Positions 1 to 14,093 of a stretch of 64,000 bases of DNA are shown piece after piece. The DNA is from Gigantopelta aegis. Taxonomy: Eukaryota > Mollusca > Gastropoda > Neomphalida > Peltospiridae. The stretch covers positions 35,966,970-36,030,969 of the forward strand of contig NC_054703.1 in assembly GCF_016097555.1 (NCBI RefSeq), written 5' to 3'. The position numbers and the translations under genes were made by a program. Position 1 is the stretch's first letter. Each line of letters starts with the position of its first letter. The notes below the pieces were generated by a model. That model ran no database searches. It saw only the letters and a program-made list of their open reading frames with translations, and was not told the origin of the DNA.

Positions 1-34
1 TTGCTGTTTTCTCGGTAAGTGTAGCCTGTGGTTA

Positions 35-36
<2 letters not shown>

Positions 37-114
<78 letters not shown>

Positions 115-291
115 TCCCTTTGTGTCTCTCCCTTACTCACTCTTCCCTCTCTTTTTCTCTCTCTCTCTCTCCCTCCCTCCTTCCACCACCCTCTCTCTTC
201 ACCTTCTCTCTCCCCTTCTTTCTCTCTCCCCTTCTTTCTCTCCCTCACTCCTTCTCTCTCTCTCTATCTCACTGTCTGTCTATCTCTCTCC

Positions 292-355
<64 letters not shown>

Positions 356-560
356 TCCCTTTGTGTCTCTCCCTCACTCACTCTTCCCCTCTCTTTTTCT
401 CTCTCTCTCCCTCCCTCCTTCCACCACCCTCTCTCTTCACCTTCTCTCTCCCCTTCTTTCTCTCTCCCCTTCTTTCTCTCCCTCACTCCTTCTCTCTCTC
501 TATCTCACTGTCTGTCTATCTCTCGGTCTATCTCTCGGTCTCTCTCTTGACCAAATGTCG
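37..560. repeat. CT microsatellite with ~240-bp tandem duplication
   Basis: (TC)n at 37-112 and 295-352. A block beginning CCTTCCCTTTGTGTCTCTCC is repeated at 112 and 352 together with its CT flank. All long frames here are low complexity. Confidence 0.95.
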
Positions 561-655
561 AAAAACGTATATTAGACACCAAATACAGACCCCGTAGAAA
601 CGATATCTGGAGTGTGCGCGTGTCACAATCTCTACAGCGGAGGGCCACAGTCTCT

Positions 656-687
<32 letters not shown>

Positions 688-794
688 GGGGGCACATGCC
701 AGATTTTAATTTCTTTATATACATAGAGTGGGATATATATTTTTTTATCTACAGTTGTGTGACGTTTTACAGAATACACCCATTAATGTCGATG
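561..794. other. Unremarkable stretch with a poly-G run
   Basis: A G run of about 23 lies near 670-692. I see no gene. Confidence 0.7.
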
Positions 795-1032
795 AAACAG
801 AAAACCCACTGTCGCCACTCCACGGGCGATTCTTTTCGATTAGCAGCACAATAACCTTTATATGCACCATTCCCACACACATGATAGTACATACCATGAG
901 TCCATGACCTTTGCTACACCAGTTGTGGTGCACTGGCTGGAACGAGAAATAGTCCAAATGGGCCCACCGAAGGGGATCGATCCTTAATCTATTGCGTATC
1001 GGGCGAGCGCTTTACCACTGGGCTATGCCCTC
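795..1032 (-). mobile_element. SINE A1, diverged
   Basis: CCACTGTCGCCACTCCACGG ... GGGGATCGATCC ... GCGCTTTACCACTGGGC. The head abuts the first satellite unit. Confidence 0.8.
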
Positions 1033-1040
1033 CACAAACC

Positions 1041-3275
1041 GCTATATTAGTGTTGTTGTTAGTGTCAGTATACTGGCGAGCGAACGGGTAGGGTTGATCG
1101 CACGTCCATTGTGTGACGAGTTGTGCGATCAATCACATGACCGGTATATTAGTGTTGTTGTTAGTGTCAGTATACTGGCGAGCGAACGGGTAGGGTTGAG
1201 CGCACGTCCATTGTGCGACGAGTTGTGCGATCAGTCACATGACCGGTATATTAGTGTTGTTGTTAGTGTCAGTATACTGGCGAGCGAACGGGTAGGGTAG
1301 AGTGCACGTCCATTGTGTGACGAGTTGTGCGATCAATCACATGACCGGTATATTAGTGTTGTTGTTAGTGTCAGTATACTGGCGAGCGAACGGGTAGGGT
1401 AGAGAGCACGTCCATTGTGCGACGAGTTGTGCGATCAATCACATGACCGGTATATTAGTGTTGTTGTTAGTGTCAGTATACTGGCGAGCGAACGGGTAGG
1501 GTAGAGTGCACGTCCATTGTGTGACGAGTTGTGCGATCAATCACATGACCGGTATATTAGTGTTGTTGTTAGTGTCAGTATACTGGCGAGCGAACGGGTA
1601 GGGTAGAGTGCACGTCCATTGTGTGACGAGTTGTGCGATCAATCACATGACCGGTATATTAGTGTTGTTGTTAGTGTCAGTATACTGGCGAGCGAACGGG
1701 TAGGGTAGAGTGCACGTCCATTGTGTGACGAGTTGTGCGATCAATCACATGACCGGTATATTAGTGTTGTTGTTAGTGTCAGTATACTGGCGAGCGAACG
1801 GGTAGGGTAGAGTGCACGTCCATTGTGTGACGAGTTGTGCGATCAATCACATGACCGGTATATTAGTGTTGTTGTTAGTGTCAGTATACTGGCGAGCGAA
1901 CGGGTAGGGTAGAGCGCACGTCCATTGTGCGACGACTTGTGCGATCAATCACATGACCGGTATATTAGTGTTGTTGTTAGTGTCAGTATACTGGCGAGCG
2001 AACGGGTAGGGTAGAGAGAGCACGTCCATTGTGCGACGAGTTGTGCGATCAATCACATGACCGGTATATTAGTGTTGTTGTTAGTGTCAGTATACTGGCG
2101 AGCGAACGGGTAGGGTAGAGTGCACGTCCATTGTGTGACGAGTTGTGCGATCAATCACATGACCGGTATATTAGTGTTGTTGTTAGTGTCAGTATACTGG
2201 CGAGCGAACGGGTAGGGTAGAGTGCACGTCCATTGTGTGACGAGTTGTGCGATCAATCACATGACCGGTATATTAGTGTTGTTGTTAGTGTCAGTATACT
2301 GGCGAGCGAACGGGTAGGGTAGAGTGCACGTCCATTGTGTGACGAGTTGTGCGATCAATCACATGACCGGTATATTAGTGTTGTTGTTAGTGTCAGTATA
2401 CTGGCGAGCGAACGGGTAGGGTAGAGTGCACGTCCATTGTGTGACGAGTTGTGCGATCAGTCACATGACCGCTACATTAGTGTTGTTGTTAGTGTCAGTA
2501 TACTGGCGAGCGAACGGGTAGGGTAGAGTGCACGTCCATTGTGTGACGAGTTGTGCGATCAATCACATGACCGGTATATTAGTGTTGTTGTTAGTGTCAG
2601 TATACTGGCGAGCGAACGGGTAGGGTAGAGTGCACGTCCATTGTGTGACGAGTTGTGCGATCAATCACATGACCGGTATATTAGTGTTGTTGTTAGTGTC
2701 AGTATACTGGCGAGCGAACGGGTAGGGTAGAGCGCACGTCCATTGTGTGACGAGTTGTGCGATCAATCACATGACCGGTATATTAGTGTTGTTGTTAGTG
2801 TCAGTATACTGGCGAGCGAACGGGTAGGGTAGAGTGCACGTCCATTGTGTGACGAGTTGTGCGATCAATCACATGACCGGTATATTAGTGTTGTTGTTAG
2901 TGTCAGTATACTGGCGAGCGAACGGGTAGGGTAGAGTGCACGTCCATTGTGTGACGAGTTGTGCGATCAATCACATGACCGGTATATTAGTGTTGTTGTT
3001 AGTGTCAGTATACTGGCGAGCGAACGGGTAGGGTAGAGAGCACGTCCATTGTGTGACGAGTTGTGCGATCAATCACATGACCGGTATATTAGTGTTGTTG
3101 TTAGTGTCAGTATACTGGCGAGCGAACGGGTAGGGTAGAGTGCACGTCCATTGTGTGACGAGTTGTGCGATCAATCACATGACTGGTATATTAGTGTTGT
3201 TGTTAGTGTCAGTATACTGGCGAGCGAACGGGTAGGGTAGAGAGCACGTCCATTGTGCGACGAGTTGTGCGATCA
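1041..3275. repeat. 102-bp satellite array, ~22 copies
   Basis: The TATATTAGTGTTGTTGTTAG unit recurs every 102 bp (1043, 1145, 1247 ... 3187), with only a few substitutions and 2-bp indels between units. The motif TCAATCACATGACCGG marks each junction. High identity implies recent amplification or homogenisation. 102 is a multiple of 3, which creates a spurious open frame. Confidence 0.95.
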
Positions 3276-3637
3276 AAAAGAAACAAAGAAAGAAATGTTT
3301 TATTTAACGACGCACTCAACACATTTTATTTACGGTTATATAGCGTCAGACATATGGTTAAGGACCACACAGATTTTGAGAGGAAACCCGCTGTCGCCAC
3401 TACTTTTATTTGCGCTTCCCACAGGCAGGATAGCACAAACCATAGCCTTTGTTGAACCAGTTATGGATCACTGGTCGGTGCAAGTTGTTTACACCTACCC
3501 ATTGAGCCTTGCGGAGCACTCACTCAGGGTTTTGAGTCGGTATCTGGATTAAAAATCCCATGCCTCGACTGGGATCCGAACCCAGTACCTACCAGCCTGT
3601 AGACCGATGGCCTAACCACGACGCCACCGAGGCCGGT
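3276..3637 (-). mobile_element. SINE B inserted in the satellite, with 13-bp target duplication
   Basis: The head is at right (GGCCTCGGTGGCGTCGTGG on the minus strand; B box GGTTCGGATCC) and tail 1 at left. AGTTGTGCGATCA flanks both sides (3263-3275, 3638-3650) and is satellite sequence, so the insertion site and the LINE-type mechanism can be read directly. Confidence 0.92.
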
Positions 3638-3650
3638 AGTTGTGCGATCA

Positions 3651-3835
3651 ATCACATGGCTGGTATATCAAAAGATATAATATGTACTGTCCTGTTTGTG
3701 GGGAAAGTGCTCATAAAGTAGGCCTATCGCATGCTGCTTTTTGTTACCAGTGCCAGCTGTAAGGTTTCTTCTCTCTGTTCCCGAAGCCGTCCATTTCTTT
3801 CTCTGTGTCCACCCGTCTCTCTCTGTCTCTCTCTG
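3651..3835. other. Satellite remnant and SINE A scrap
   Basis: A partial satellite unit ends at 3670. TGGTATATCAAAAG ... TGTACTGTCCTGTTTGTGG resembles the SINE A body. Confidence 0.5.
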
Positions 3836-4095
3836 ACGGGGCGGGAAGTAGTACAGTGGTAAAGCTCTCGTCCGATGCGCAGTCAGTTTGGGATCGACCC
3901 ATTGGGCTATTGCTTGTCCCAGACTGTACACCACGACTGGTATATCAAAGGCCGTGGTATTTGCTGTCCTGTCTGTGGGAAATTGCACATAAAACACGCC
4001 ATGATGCTAATGTAACTGGTTTTCTCTCTAAGACTATATGATTAATAAATCAATGTTCTCTAGTGCTTTCGTTAAGCAAAACCAACTTAAAACAA
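3836..4095 (+). mobile_element. SINE A2
   Basis: GGGGCGGGAAGTAGTACAGTGG head, GGGATCGACCC B box, tail 2 ending CGTTAAGCAAAACC. Confidence 0.8.
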
Positions 4096-4269
4096 ACTTT
4101 ACCCCTTCTGTCACATATGTAGCTGCTGTGGATTACCTGCTATTTCCGTCTCCATCTCTGTCTCTGTGTCTTTTTCCCACTCCCTACGACAGGTGGAGGG
4201 TTTTCTGGTGGGGTAGGAGGGGAGTGGTAGATGTTATATTGTTTAAAATGAAATTAACGATGGCATCAA

Positions 4270-4879
<610 letters not shown>

Positions 4880-5900
4880 ATATATATGAAGCATCTATAC
4901 AGTCACGTACAGACACGTACGTTGTAGGCCACGATTTCACTGCACCTGTATAACACGTACAAAGGCATACGTTTTACACCGCGATCCAAAGTATCTGTAC
5001 AGTGACGTACATTTTAGGCCGCGATTTCACTGCACCTACACGAACAGGTACACAGTAGGCTACACAAACACGTACGCTTTAGACTGTTATTCCACTGCGT
5101 CTGTACAAACACGTACATACACGATTCCACCGAGTACAGTCACGTACTGTCATGTACGTTTTAGGTAGCAATTCCACTGCGTCTGTATAAATATGCACTG
5201 TCACGTACGTTTTAGGTAGCGATTCAGCTGCATCCGTCTACATAAACATTTACTGTCACATACACGTACGTTTTAGCCCGCAATTACCCTGCATCTACGC
5301 TACACAGACACATAGGTTTTAGCCCGCACTACACGTTTTAGCCCGCAATAAAAACGTATGTTTTAGCCCGCACTACACAGAAAACGTACGTTTTAGCCCG
5401 CAATTACCCTGTATCTACGCTACACAGACACATAGGTTTTAGCCCGCACTACACAGAAAACGTACGTTTTAGCCCGCAATAACCCTGCATCTACACTTCA
5501 CAGAAAACGTATGTTTTAGCCCGCACTACACAGAAAACGTATGTTTTAGCCCGCAATTACCCTGTATCTACACTACACAGAAACGTATGTTTTAGCCCGC
5601 AATTACCCTGTATCTACACTTCACAGAAACGTACGTTTTAGCCCACAATTACCCTGTATCTACACTTCACAGAAACGTACGTTTTAGCCCGCAATTACCC
5701 TGTATCTACACTTCACAGAAACGTACGTTTTAGCCCACAATTACCCTGTATCTACACTTCACAGAAACGTATGTTTTAGCTCGCACTACACAGACGCGTA
5801 CGTTTTAGGCAGCGATTTCAAGACATCTAAACAAACACGTTCGATTAGGCCGTGATTCCCCTACTTCTACATATCACATACAGACACTTACAGAGACGCA
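4880..5900. repeat. ACGTACG-rich degenerate tandem array
   Basis: ACGTACGTTTTAGCCCGCAA is repeated with CCCTGTATCTACACTTCACA linkers, best ordered at 5262-5790 (unit ~55 bp). Degenerate units with CACGTAC/TTTTAGGC extend to both sides. Confidence 0.85.
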
Positions 5901-6358
5901 CGTTTTACATAATTATAAATAGCACGTAAGAGAACATACACATTGTGATTACTGCTACGGACCGTGAAATACGTGATCGGGGGGAAACAGATACATGCCT
6001 TATACATTAATATGTTTTCTTCTACCATAAAACTCGCGGATGCAGTAAAATTGCTACCTAAGTCGTTAAACACACACACACGTATTTCTAAATTACCTAC
6101 GTTAGTGTTTTTAGAGCAGTATAATCTTCGTATACAAGAAGTATGTTGTGAGACCATTGTTGCCCAGATGCCGTACCTAACTTAAACTAACTGGAGGTGC
6201 ATAGTAACTGACACTTTGTATTTTTAAATAATATAAGGTTTTGTCCTCATAGAAAAAGACAAAAGGAGCACTTTTAAGCTTTAACAGGACGCGTATTTTT
6301 TCTGGGTCGGGCAGTCGCACCCCCTTCCCCGCCCTCAAGGCACGGCCCTGTTGTCTGT
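5901..6358. other. 3' flank of gene 1, no other gene seen
   Basis: The short frames (e.g. 73 codons at 5964) match nothing I recognise. 6295-6350 resembles the GGC-rich right end of a dispersed element also seen near 30000. Confidence 0.5.
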
Positions 6359-6434
6359 TCAGAAAGTTGTCAGTCCATCTACTGAAGTGTCGTCTGCTTC
6401 GGACACCAGCTGAGATCGAGGAATTTTACCATAT
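6359..6434 (-). CDS. Gene 1 exon 5: C-terminal tail and stop
   Basis: The acceptor GTTCTTTGTTTTCAG is excellent and leads into phase 2, matching exon 4 (AA+A = Lys262). It encodes 24 residues, from YGKIPRSQLVSEADD to a final LTTF, then TGA. SQLVSE resembles a dileucine-type element and TTF a class I PDZ ligand. The evidence is the splice-site strength plus exact phase. The exon is short, so transcript support would be needed to be certain. Confidence 0.62.
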
Positions 6435-9400
6435 CTGAAAACAAAGAACAATTTTGTTATTTCTTTATAATAATATAACAGTTTGTTTGCTTTGTTTAAA
6501 GACACCACTAGAGCACATTGATTTATTAATCATAGATTATAGGATCTCAAACATATGGTAATTTTGACACAGTCATAGAGAGGAAACCCGCTACATTTTC
6601 CCATTAGTAGCAAGGGATCTTTTATATGCACCATCCCACAGACAGGATAGCACACACCAGAGCCTTTGATATACCAGTCGTGGTGCACTGGCTGGAATGA
6701 GAAATAGGACAATGAGCCCATCGACGGGTACTTCACAGTGCCTAAAACACTGCATGCTAGATGAGGAATACGGGCATAGTCTTTACATGCATTTTGCGTT
6801 TGGTAAGTTTGTTTTTCTTTAATGACACCACTAGAGCACATTGATTTATTAATCATCGGCTATTGGGTGTCAAGCATTTGGTAATTTTGACATATTGTAT
6901 TAGAGAGGAAACCCGCTAAATTTTTTCATTAGTACAGACAGGATGGCACATACCACGGCGTTTGATAGTGTCTTTTTCATTAGTACAGACAAGATGGCAC
7001 ATACCACGGCGTTTGATAGTGTATTTTTCATTAGTACAGACAGGATGGCACATACCACGGCGTTTGATAGTGCCTTTTTCATTAGTACAGACAGGATGGC
7101 ACATACCACGGCGTTTGATAGTGTCTTTTTCATTAGTACAGACAGGATGGCACATACCACGGCGTTTGATAGTGTCTTTTTCATTAGTACAGACAGGATG
7201 GCACATACCACGGCGTTTGATAGTGCCTTTTTCATTAGTACAGACAGGATGGCACATACCACGGCGTTTGAGAGTGTCTTTTTCATTAGTACAGACAGGA
7301 TGGCACATACCACGGCGTTTGATCGTGTCTTTTTCATTAGTACAGACAGGATGGCACATACCTCGGCGTTTGATAGTGTCTTTTTCATTAGTACAGACAG
7401 GATGGCACATACCTCGGCGTTTGATAGTGTCTTTTTCATTAGTACAGACAGGATGGCACATACCACGGCGTTTGATAGTGTCTTTTTCATTAGTACAGAC
7501 AGGATGGCACATACCACGGCGTTTGATAGTGTCTTTTTCATTAGTACAGACAAGATGGCACATACCACGGCGTTTGATAGTGTCTTTTTCATTAGTACAG
7601 ACAGGATAGCACATACCACGGCGTTTGATAGTGTCTTTTTCGGCTATTCCGTAATTATTGACGTAGTCATCTAAGGAAATCCTCTACGTCATTCCATTAG
7701 TAGCAAGGGGTCTATTTATATACAGTTTCTCCACAGGTCAGCACATACCAGGCACTACCTTTGATATACCAATCGTCGGGCACTGGTTGGTACGGGAAAA
7801 AAGTCATAGAGTCAGCCAAGGTGGTTCGATCCTACAACACAAGCACGCCCGTTCTGTACATATAGTGAATGCTACTTGACTGGCCGTTAAACAACATTAA
7901 ATTTGATATCTTACAACGAGTTTTTTTCAAAACATATCTAACGAGCAAAAGTGAGTTGGATACGTTTATAAATGAGTTACACAATCATTTGCAATTAACG
8001 GTGACGGGTGTAGTATACTGTATTTGTGACATATACTTCCCAAACCCCCCAAATATTATTACGTTACTTGCGTACTCAGTTAATTTATACTTCTTAGGTA
8101 GTAATTGGTTTCGGTAGTGTTAATGTCAGTGGGCGGTTTAGCTTTGACGTCAAGACATGACTGTGGAACAACCAATCAGTTATCTTTAAATCGATCTCCA
8201 AGATAGGCTAAGTATCGCATGTGATGTCGCAAATCACAATGTTCTCTCAAATAGTTATTCAGAAATGTACGTGATATGACACAGTGTTTCACAAATGCGT
8301 GTCAAGAAATATACGTGATATATTTATTTACATTTTTAAAAGGATAGTTTCTCTCAGGAAAATTTAGGCAAATTTAGGTGTTCTTTCAAATGGGTTAATA
8401 AATGTACGTGATATGTTTATTTACATTTTTAAAAGGATACTTTCTCTCAGGAAAATTTAGGCAAATCACAGTGTTCTTTCAAATGTGTCAAGAAATGTAC
8501 GTGATATGTTTATTTACCTTCTTTTAAAGAATATACTTCGCTTAGTTATTCAAATAGGTAGTATGAAATGTACAGTGGCGGATCCAGAAAATCCATTTAG
8601 GGGGCCCCCAATGACATGGGGCGGAATGCCAAGGGAACTTTTGGGGGAGGTTTGGAGGGGGATCGTAAAACAATGAAAATTGATATATAATAAAATTATA
8701 ACTGTCGCAATTTTATTTTATTTTATTATTATTATTATTATTTTTTTTTTTTTTTTTTTTTTTTTTTTGGGGGGGGGGGGGGGGGGAGCCAGGCCCTTGA
8801 CGCCGCCTGGATATGCCTCTGATGTACGTGATATACTGAACTCCAATAAAAACTCACCCGTCAGGATTGTAGTTGTAAAACAGATATGAGAAAAAACCCC
8901 CCACCCATATAACACATTCAACTGATTTGTATAACTGGGTGTATTCTGGTAAGCAATAGATATAACTCAACAATTGTATACAAAGATTAGGGTTATTGTG
9001 TGCTGTATGACAACCTCACACGCAATAGCGATAACAACTGAACATGGGGTTGTGTGTTTTCAATGGAAGGAAGGAAATATTTTATTTAACGACGCACTCA
9101 ACACATTTTATTTACGCTTATATGGCGTCGGACATATGGTTAAGGACCACACAGATATAGAGAGAGGAAGGGATCTTTTACATACACCATCCCACAGGCA
9201 GGGTAGTACATACCACGGCCTTTGATATACCAATCGTGGTGCACTGGCTGGAACGAGAAATAGCCCAATAGGCCCACCGACGAGGATCGATCCCAGACCG
9301 ATCGCGCTTTACCACTGGGCTCCGTCCCGCCCCGTTTTCAATGTAATTGAGTGTATAATGAATATTAATGTTAAGAACTCACCTCCCACCGGCCTCGATA

Positions 9401-9683
9401 GTGCCGTTGCTAAACCATCTGACAAAAGGATGGTAGGTATTGGGTTCGCACCCCGGTACCGGTTCCCATCCAGAGAGAGGTGTAACGACTCATCTGGTAG
9501 GCGTAAGGCTACTACACCCACTTCTCTCTAGCTAACTAACAACATGATATGACCTACTAACCTACTGTCCTGGACAGACAGCCCATAAAGGCGAGAGGTG
9601 TGCCCAGGACAGCGTGCTTGAACTTTAATTGGATATAAACAGAAAAATAAGTAAGACCCCCCACCCCCAAAAACAAAACAAAA

Positions 9684-9715
<32 letters not shown>

Positions 9716-12409
9716 CACACAAAAAAACAACAAAACAAAACAAAAACCGCTCACTTTCCGTAATCGTAGTTGTCATGCGCACGAAGACTCAGGGTGCTCC
9801 ACTTCAGTTCCGGGTTTTTCATCTGGTCCTGTAGTCTGCGACTGAAAACAATACTGACAATAAAAATTACTATGTACACCTTGTAACTGTGACCAACTCC
9901 TGACATGACTACAACTGTTGTTTTACTTTCGCGCCGAGTATATTAGGTGGCATATTCAGGGTGAAATCGTGGTCACGACTTGGGGAGTTCAAATATAATA
10001 AACCTACCGGATCATTGTGGTTACAATGTCCATGCACACTGTATATGAATAGCCTAATACTAGTATTGCATTGTAAAACAAATGGATTAGACACAATCTA
10101 ATTAAAATTAGCTCCACTGGTTAATTACTATTACCTGTGGATCTAACAGCACCCCGTTGGAGCTCATGTCCAGTTGATCTTTCATTCAACCAATCAAAAC
10201 CTTACTTGCAAAATCATGCCAGTGATTTGAAAAGAATTTGAAGACATTCGAGATTATGCCGAGGGTATACGAAATGATTCGTATGAATTACGAAGTATGC
10301 CGAAACTAATTTCAATATAAAGTTGTATATAAAAGTCGTTTCAAGACGAAAAAAAACTATGATGGTATAGCCATAAAATCTATGTATAATAGTGTACAAT
10401 CTAGAGTTTATTAGTGCACTTTTCCCCCTGTTTTTTAATGTTGAAATAGATCAACAAGTTCGCCTATTATATTTTTAGAATCTGTATGCTCCCGAATAAC
10501 GCTAAAAAGCGAAGTATAATTGGTTGATATTTAAATTGTTATTTATAGATGAAATGTCACCTGGACATGGGAGTCTACGCAATGTTGTTAGATCTACTGG
10601 TAGACCAGTAGAGCTAAGTTTAATTATATTGGTTTAGACTGAATTGGGCGATTCGTCCGACCAACCACCCTCTTCAGCTTACGCCCCTGCAGTACACATT
10701 CTGAATTTGAAAGTCACGATGGTCGAGCTGTTAAGGATGCGGTTTGTTAATTACCAGGAGTCGGTGCAGTAGGCTCGAGTCTTGCCAGGTGACACCTTGT
10801 GTTTTTAACCATTACATAAATATAGATTTTGATATCAAAATTGTGCATGGCAATAAACAAGTTAAAGTTTTTTTGTTTAATGACACCACTAGAGCACATT
10901 GCTTGGATGTCAAACATTTTGGTGATTCTGCCATTTAGTTTTAGGGAGGAAACCCGCTACATTTTTCAATTAGTAACAAGGGACATTTTATATGCATCAT
11001 CCCATAGACAGGATAACAAATAGCACGACCTTTGACATAACAGTCGTGGTGCACTGGAATTAGCCAGAACGAGAAATATCCCAATGGGTCCCCCGACGGG
11101 GATCGATCCTAGACCGACCCCGGATCAAGCGAGCGCTTCACCACGGGGCTACGTCCCGCCCAGAACGAGGTTTAACGACTCAATGGGTACGTGTAAGACC
11201 ACTACATCCTCTTTTCTCTCATCACTAACACACTGTCCTGGACAGATAGCCCAGACAGCTGAGGTGTGTGTCCAGGACAGCGTGCTTGAACTTTAATTGA
11301 ATATAAGCACGGAAATAAGTTGAAATGGATTAATGAACAGGAGTGGAGAGTATGGGGATTTAAACCTATGTAAGGACCGTAGCCATACACCTTTCCCCAT
11401 TTCCAACTGGGGAAATAATAATCTATTTGCCAATGTGAATAATAAATCTTGAAATTTAGTTAAAGTTTTTTGTGTGTGTTTAACGACACTACTAGAGTAC
11501 ATTGATTAATTAATCATCGGCTATTAGATGTCGAACATTTGATAATTCTGAGTAAACCTGCTAGATGTTTTCCATCAGCAGCAAGACATCTTTTATATGC
11601 ACTTTTAGAAAGGAAAGCACATACCACGGCCTTTGACCAGTTGTGGTGCACTGGTTGGAACGAGAATGGATCCACCGAGGTGATTCGATCCTGTGACGCC
11701 ATCACCTCAGGCGAGCACTCACCCGACTGAGGAAAATCCCGTCCTAAGTGGCTTGAAAGGCCAATGAGTAACCAAACAAAGTGTAAACAAGTAATAAATG
11801 TTTATTTAAGAAACACATAAATATATAATTTATATACCCCGACACTGGAGTATTCTCAACAGTTTTCCTTATTTCTGTGTAATTTAATGTAATTTCTATA
11901 TTACCTTACCATAATCTCTTTATAGAAACGGGCAGATACCACAATATTGACAGGAATAATAGAATTTGTAGTTTATGCAAAATGAATGTAGTAGAAGACG
12001 AATATCACTTTGTTCTAGTGTGTCCTTTGTACAGTAACATTAGCGATAAATATATTAAACCTTTTTATTATAATAAACCATCAACATTTAAATTAACGCA
12101 ACTGCTGTCCAGCGACAATTCAAAACAGCTAATTATATTGTGTAAGTATTTGAACACTGCTACCACGCATAGAACAGACAACATAGATACATGACATATG
12201 TTATTATATTGTATATTATTGCTATGCGTGTATTACCCATTTACTATAGAATTTTATCAATTGTAACCCGATGCTGCATACCATTCCCAGCAATGTGCAA
12301 TCTATATCTACATCTCTCTCTCTCTCGCTCGCTCTCTCCTCTCTACACTCTGCTCATCTCTCGTCTCTCTCTCTCTCTCTCTCGATCTCTCATCTCTCTG
12401 GCTCCTCTC

Positions 12410-12450
<41 letters not shown>

Positions 12451-12561
12451 GCTCTCCTCTCACCTCTCCTCTCTCTCTCTCTCTCTCCTCGCTCTATATA
12501 TATATATATATATATATTATATTGTATATACATACATGTATATATATATACATACACTGTA

Positions 12562-12608
<47 letters not shown>

Positions 12609-13155
12609 TCTACAATACTGACATTAATAATATTATAAAACGTCACAACCTTCCACTTACTTAAACTGAAACGGCGTGTCATACAGAACTTCCGTTATGT
12701 CTTCTCTGCTGCGCCACCTGGCGTAGACATCCTCGTAGAAAGAAGGGTTGATAAATGTGCTGTGTATTTCCGGTTTTGCGTAGTGGACGCTTCCGGAATC
12801 GTTGCCCATGGCTCTGTGTTGGCGTTCCCTCTCGACGGCGAAGTAAGGGTTTTCCAGATCCTCCCCCTGGTACGAGTCTATGGTCGCATCCTCTGATTCC
12901 CTGAAACATAGTGATTGTTTTTGTAAGGGGGTAGGCTGATTTGTGTCCGAAATAAACGAAAATGTCCGGATCTGGATGACAAAGTTTATTCAGAATTGTA
13001 AGTTAAAAAAAGGTCAGACATGGGGATAATAAATGCAAAGAGCGTCGCATTTATGTTACATACAATTTTAATATTTGAGCTATGGGCCCAAAATGTTCAC
13101 TAAAGGTGGCAAATATCCATATGGTAATGGGTGTGAAATATCAAAGTTAAATCAC

Positions 13156-13193
<38 letters not shown>

Positions 13194-13994
13194 TTCTGTA
13201 GGGTTATATGTTTGTTGTTTGTTTGTTTGTTTTGTTTTGTTGTTTGTTTGTTTTTGTCGTTTTGTGTTGTTTGTTTGTGTTTTTGTTTTGTTTAGTTTTT
13301 TGTTTGTTTGTTCTTTCTTTTTTTCTTTTCTTTTTTCTTTTTTTTTTTTTTTTTTTTTTCTTTTTCTTTTCTTTTTTTGGGGGGGGGGGGGGAGGAGGAG
13401 CAGCCGCTATGATTTTAGGGGAGTGTAACGATACGATACGCATCATGATATCCACCCCTAGATACGATAACAATCGCGAATATTAAACCTATTTAAAAAT
13501 TTAACGTGATAATTTTTTGACGTTCATGGAAGTATGAACCACAAAAAGCACTTTTACGGATGGCCTAGTGGAGTGGCGTTCCTCCTAAAGACGGGCACGT
13601 GAGAATGGACCATGGAATCAATCACGACTTTGGCTAACATCCTTTCGACCTGCCTTGTGCAGAGATACGATTTTGATCACGGAATACGGTTTTGTCATTC
13701 AAATTATTCACTGTATCGTTAGCACGTTAACGCGAAGTGTGTCAAACGTAATTTTTACTTTAATAAAAATAACGAAATTAAATAATACAGCACGCACTGT
13801 CCTGATAGTTTGTCACGTGGTTTGCAGCACATCAGACGACAGATGATGGCGGCGACGACGATGACGACGAGACCGCAACATCCCGAGAGAACGCCGATCA
13901 GCAGCTGCGTGGACATAGGTATACCAACTATAGGTCCTCCTGTAATCACAGAACAAAGATGGAATATCTCTTTAATGACAACTCGGTACATTTT

Positions 13995-14093
<99 letters not shown>

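Noticed and set aside
28-597. Long Ser/Leu-rich and Arg/Glu-rich frames on both strands
   Set aside because: Translations of (CT)n and its duplication; the same applies to frames at 4038-4519, 12191-12664, 13946-14827, 32722-33119, 36864-37416 and 41117-41509.
992-1300. 102-codon frame in the satellite
   Set aside because: The satellite unit is 34 codons; the frame starts in SINE sequence and is not conserved along the array.
1041-3275. CRISPR-like array
   Set aside because: Units are contiguous with no unique spacers, and the DNA is eukaryotic. The same holds for the 51-, 61-, 32- and 69-bp arrays.
5964-6185. 73-codon frame beside gene 1 exon 5
   Set aside because: No recognisable domain, no splice consensus around it, and length expected by chance.
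6900-7674. Repeat proteins of 215-243 codons (units of 17 residues)
   Set aside because: The 51-bp unit is SINE-derived and open in several frames on both strands, as any stop-free multiple of 3 would be.
12657-12909. Gene 1 ending at the in-frame TAA at 12657
   Set aside because: Kept only as an alternative. The strong donor GTAAGTGG overlaps it and an excellent phase-matched acceptor at 6434 leads to a plausible final exon.
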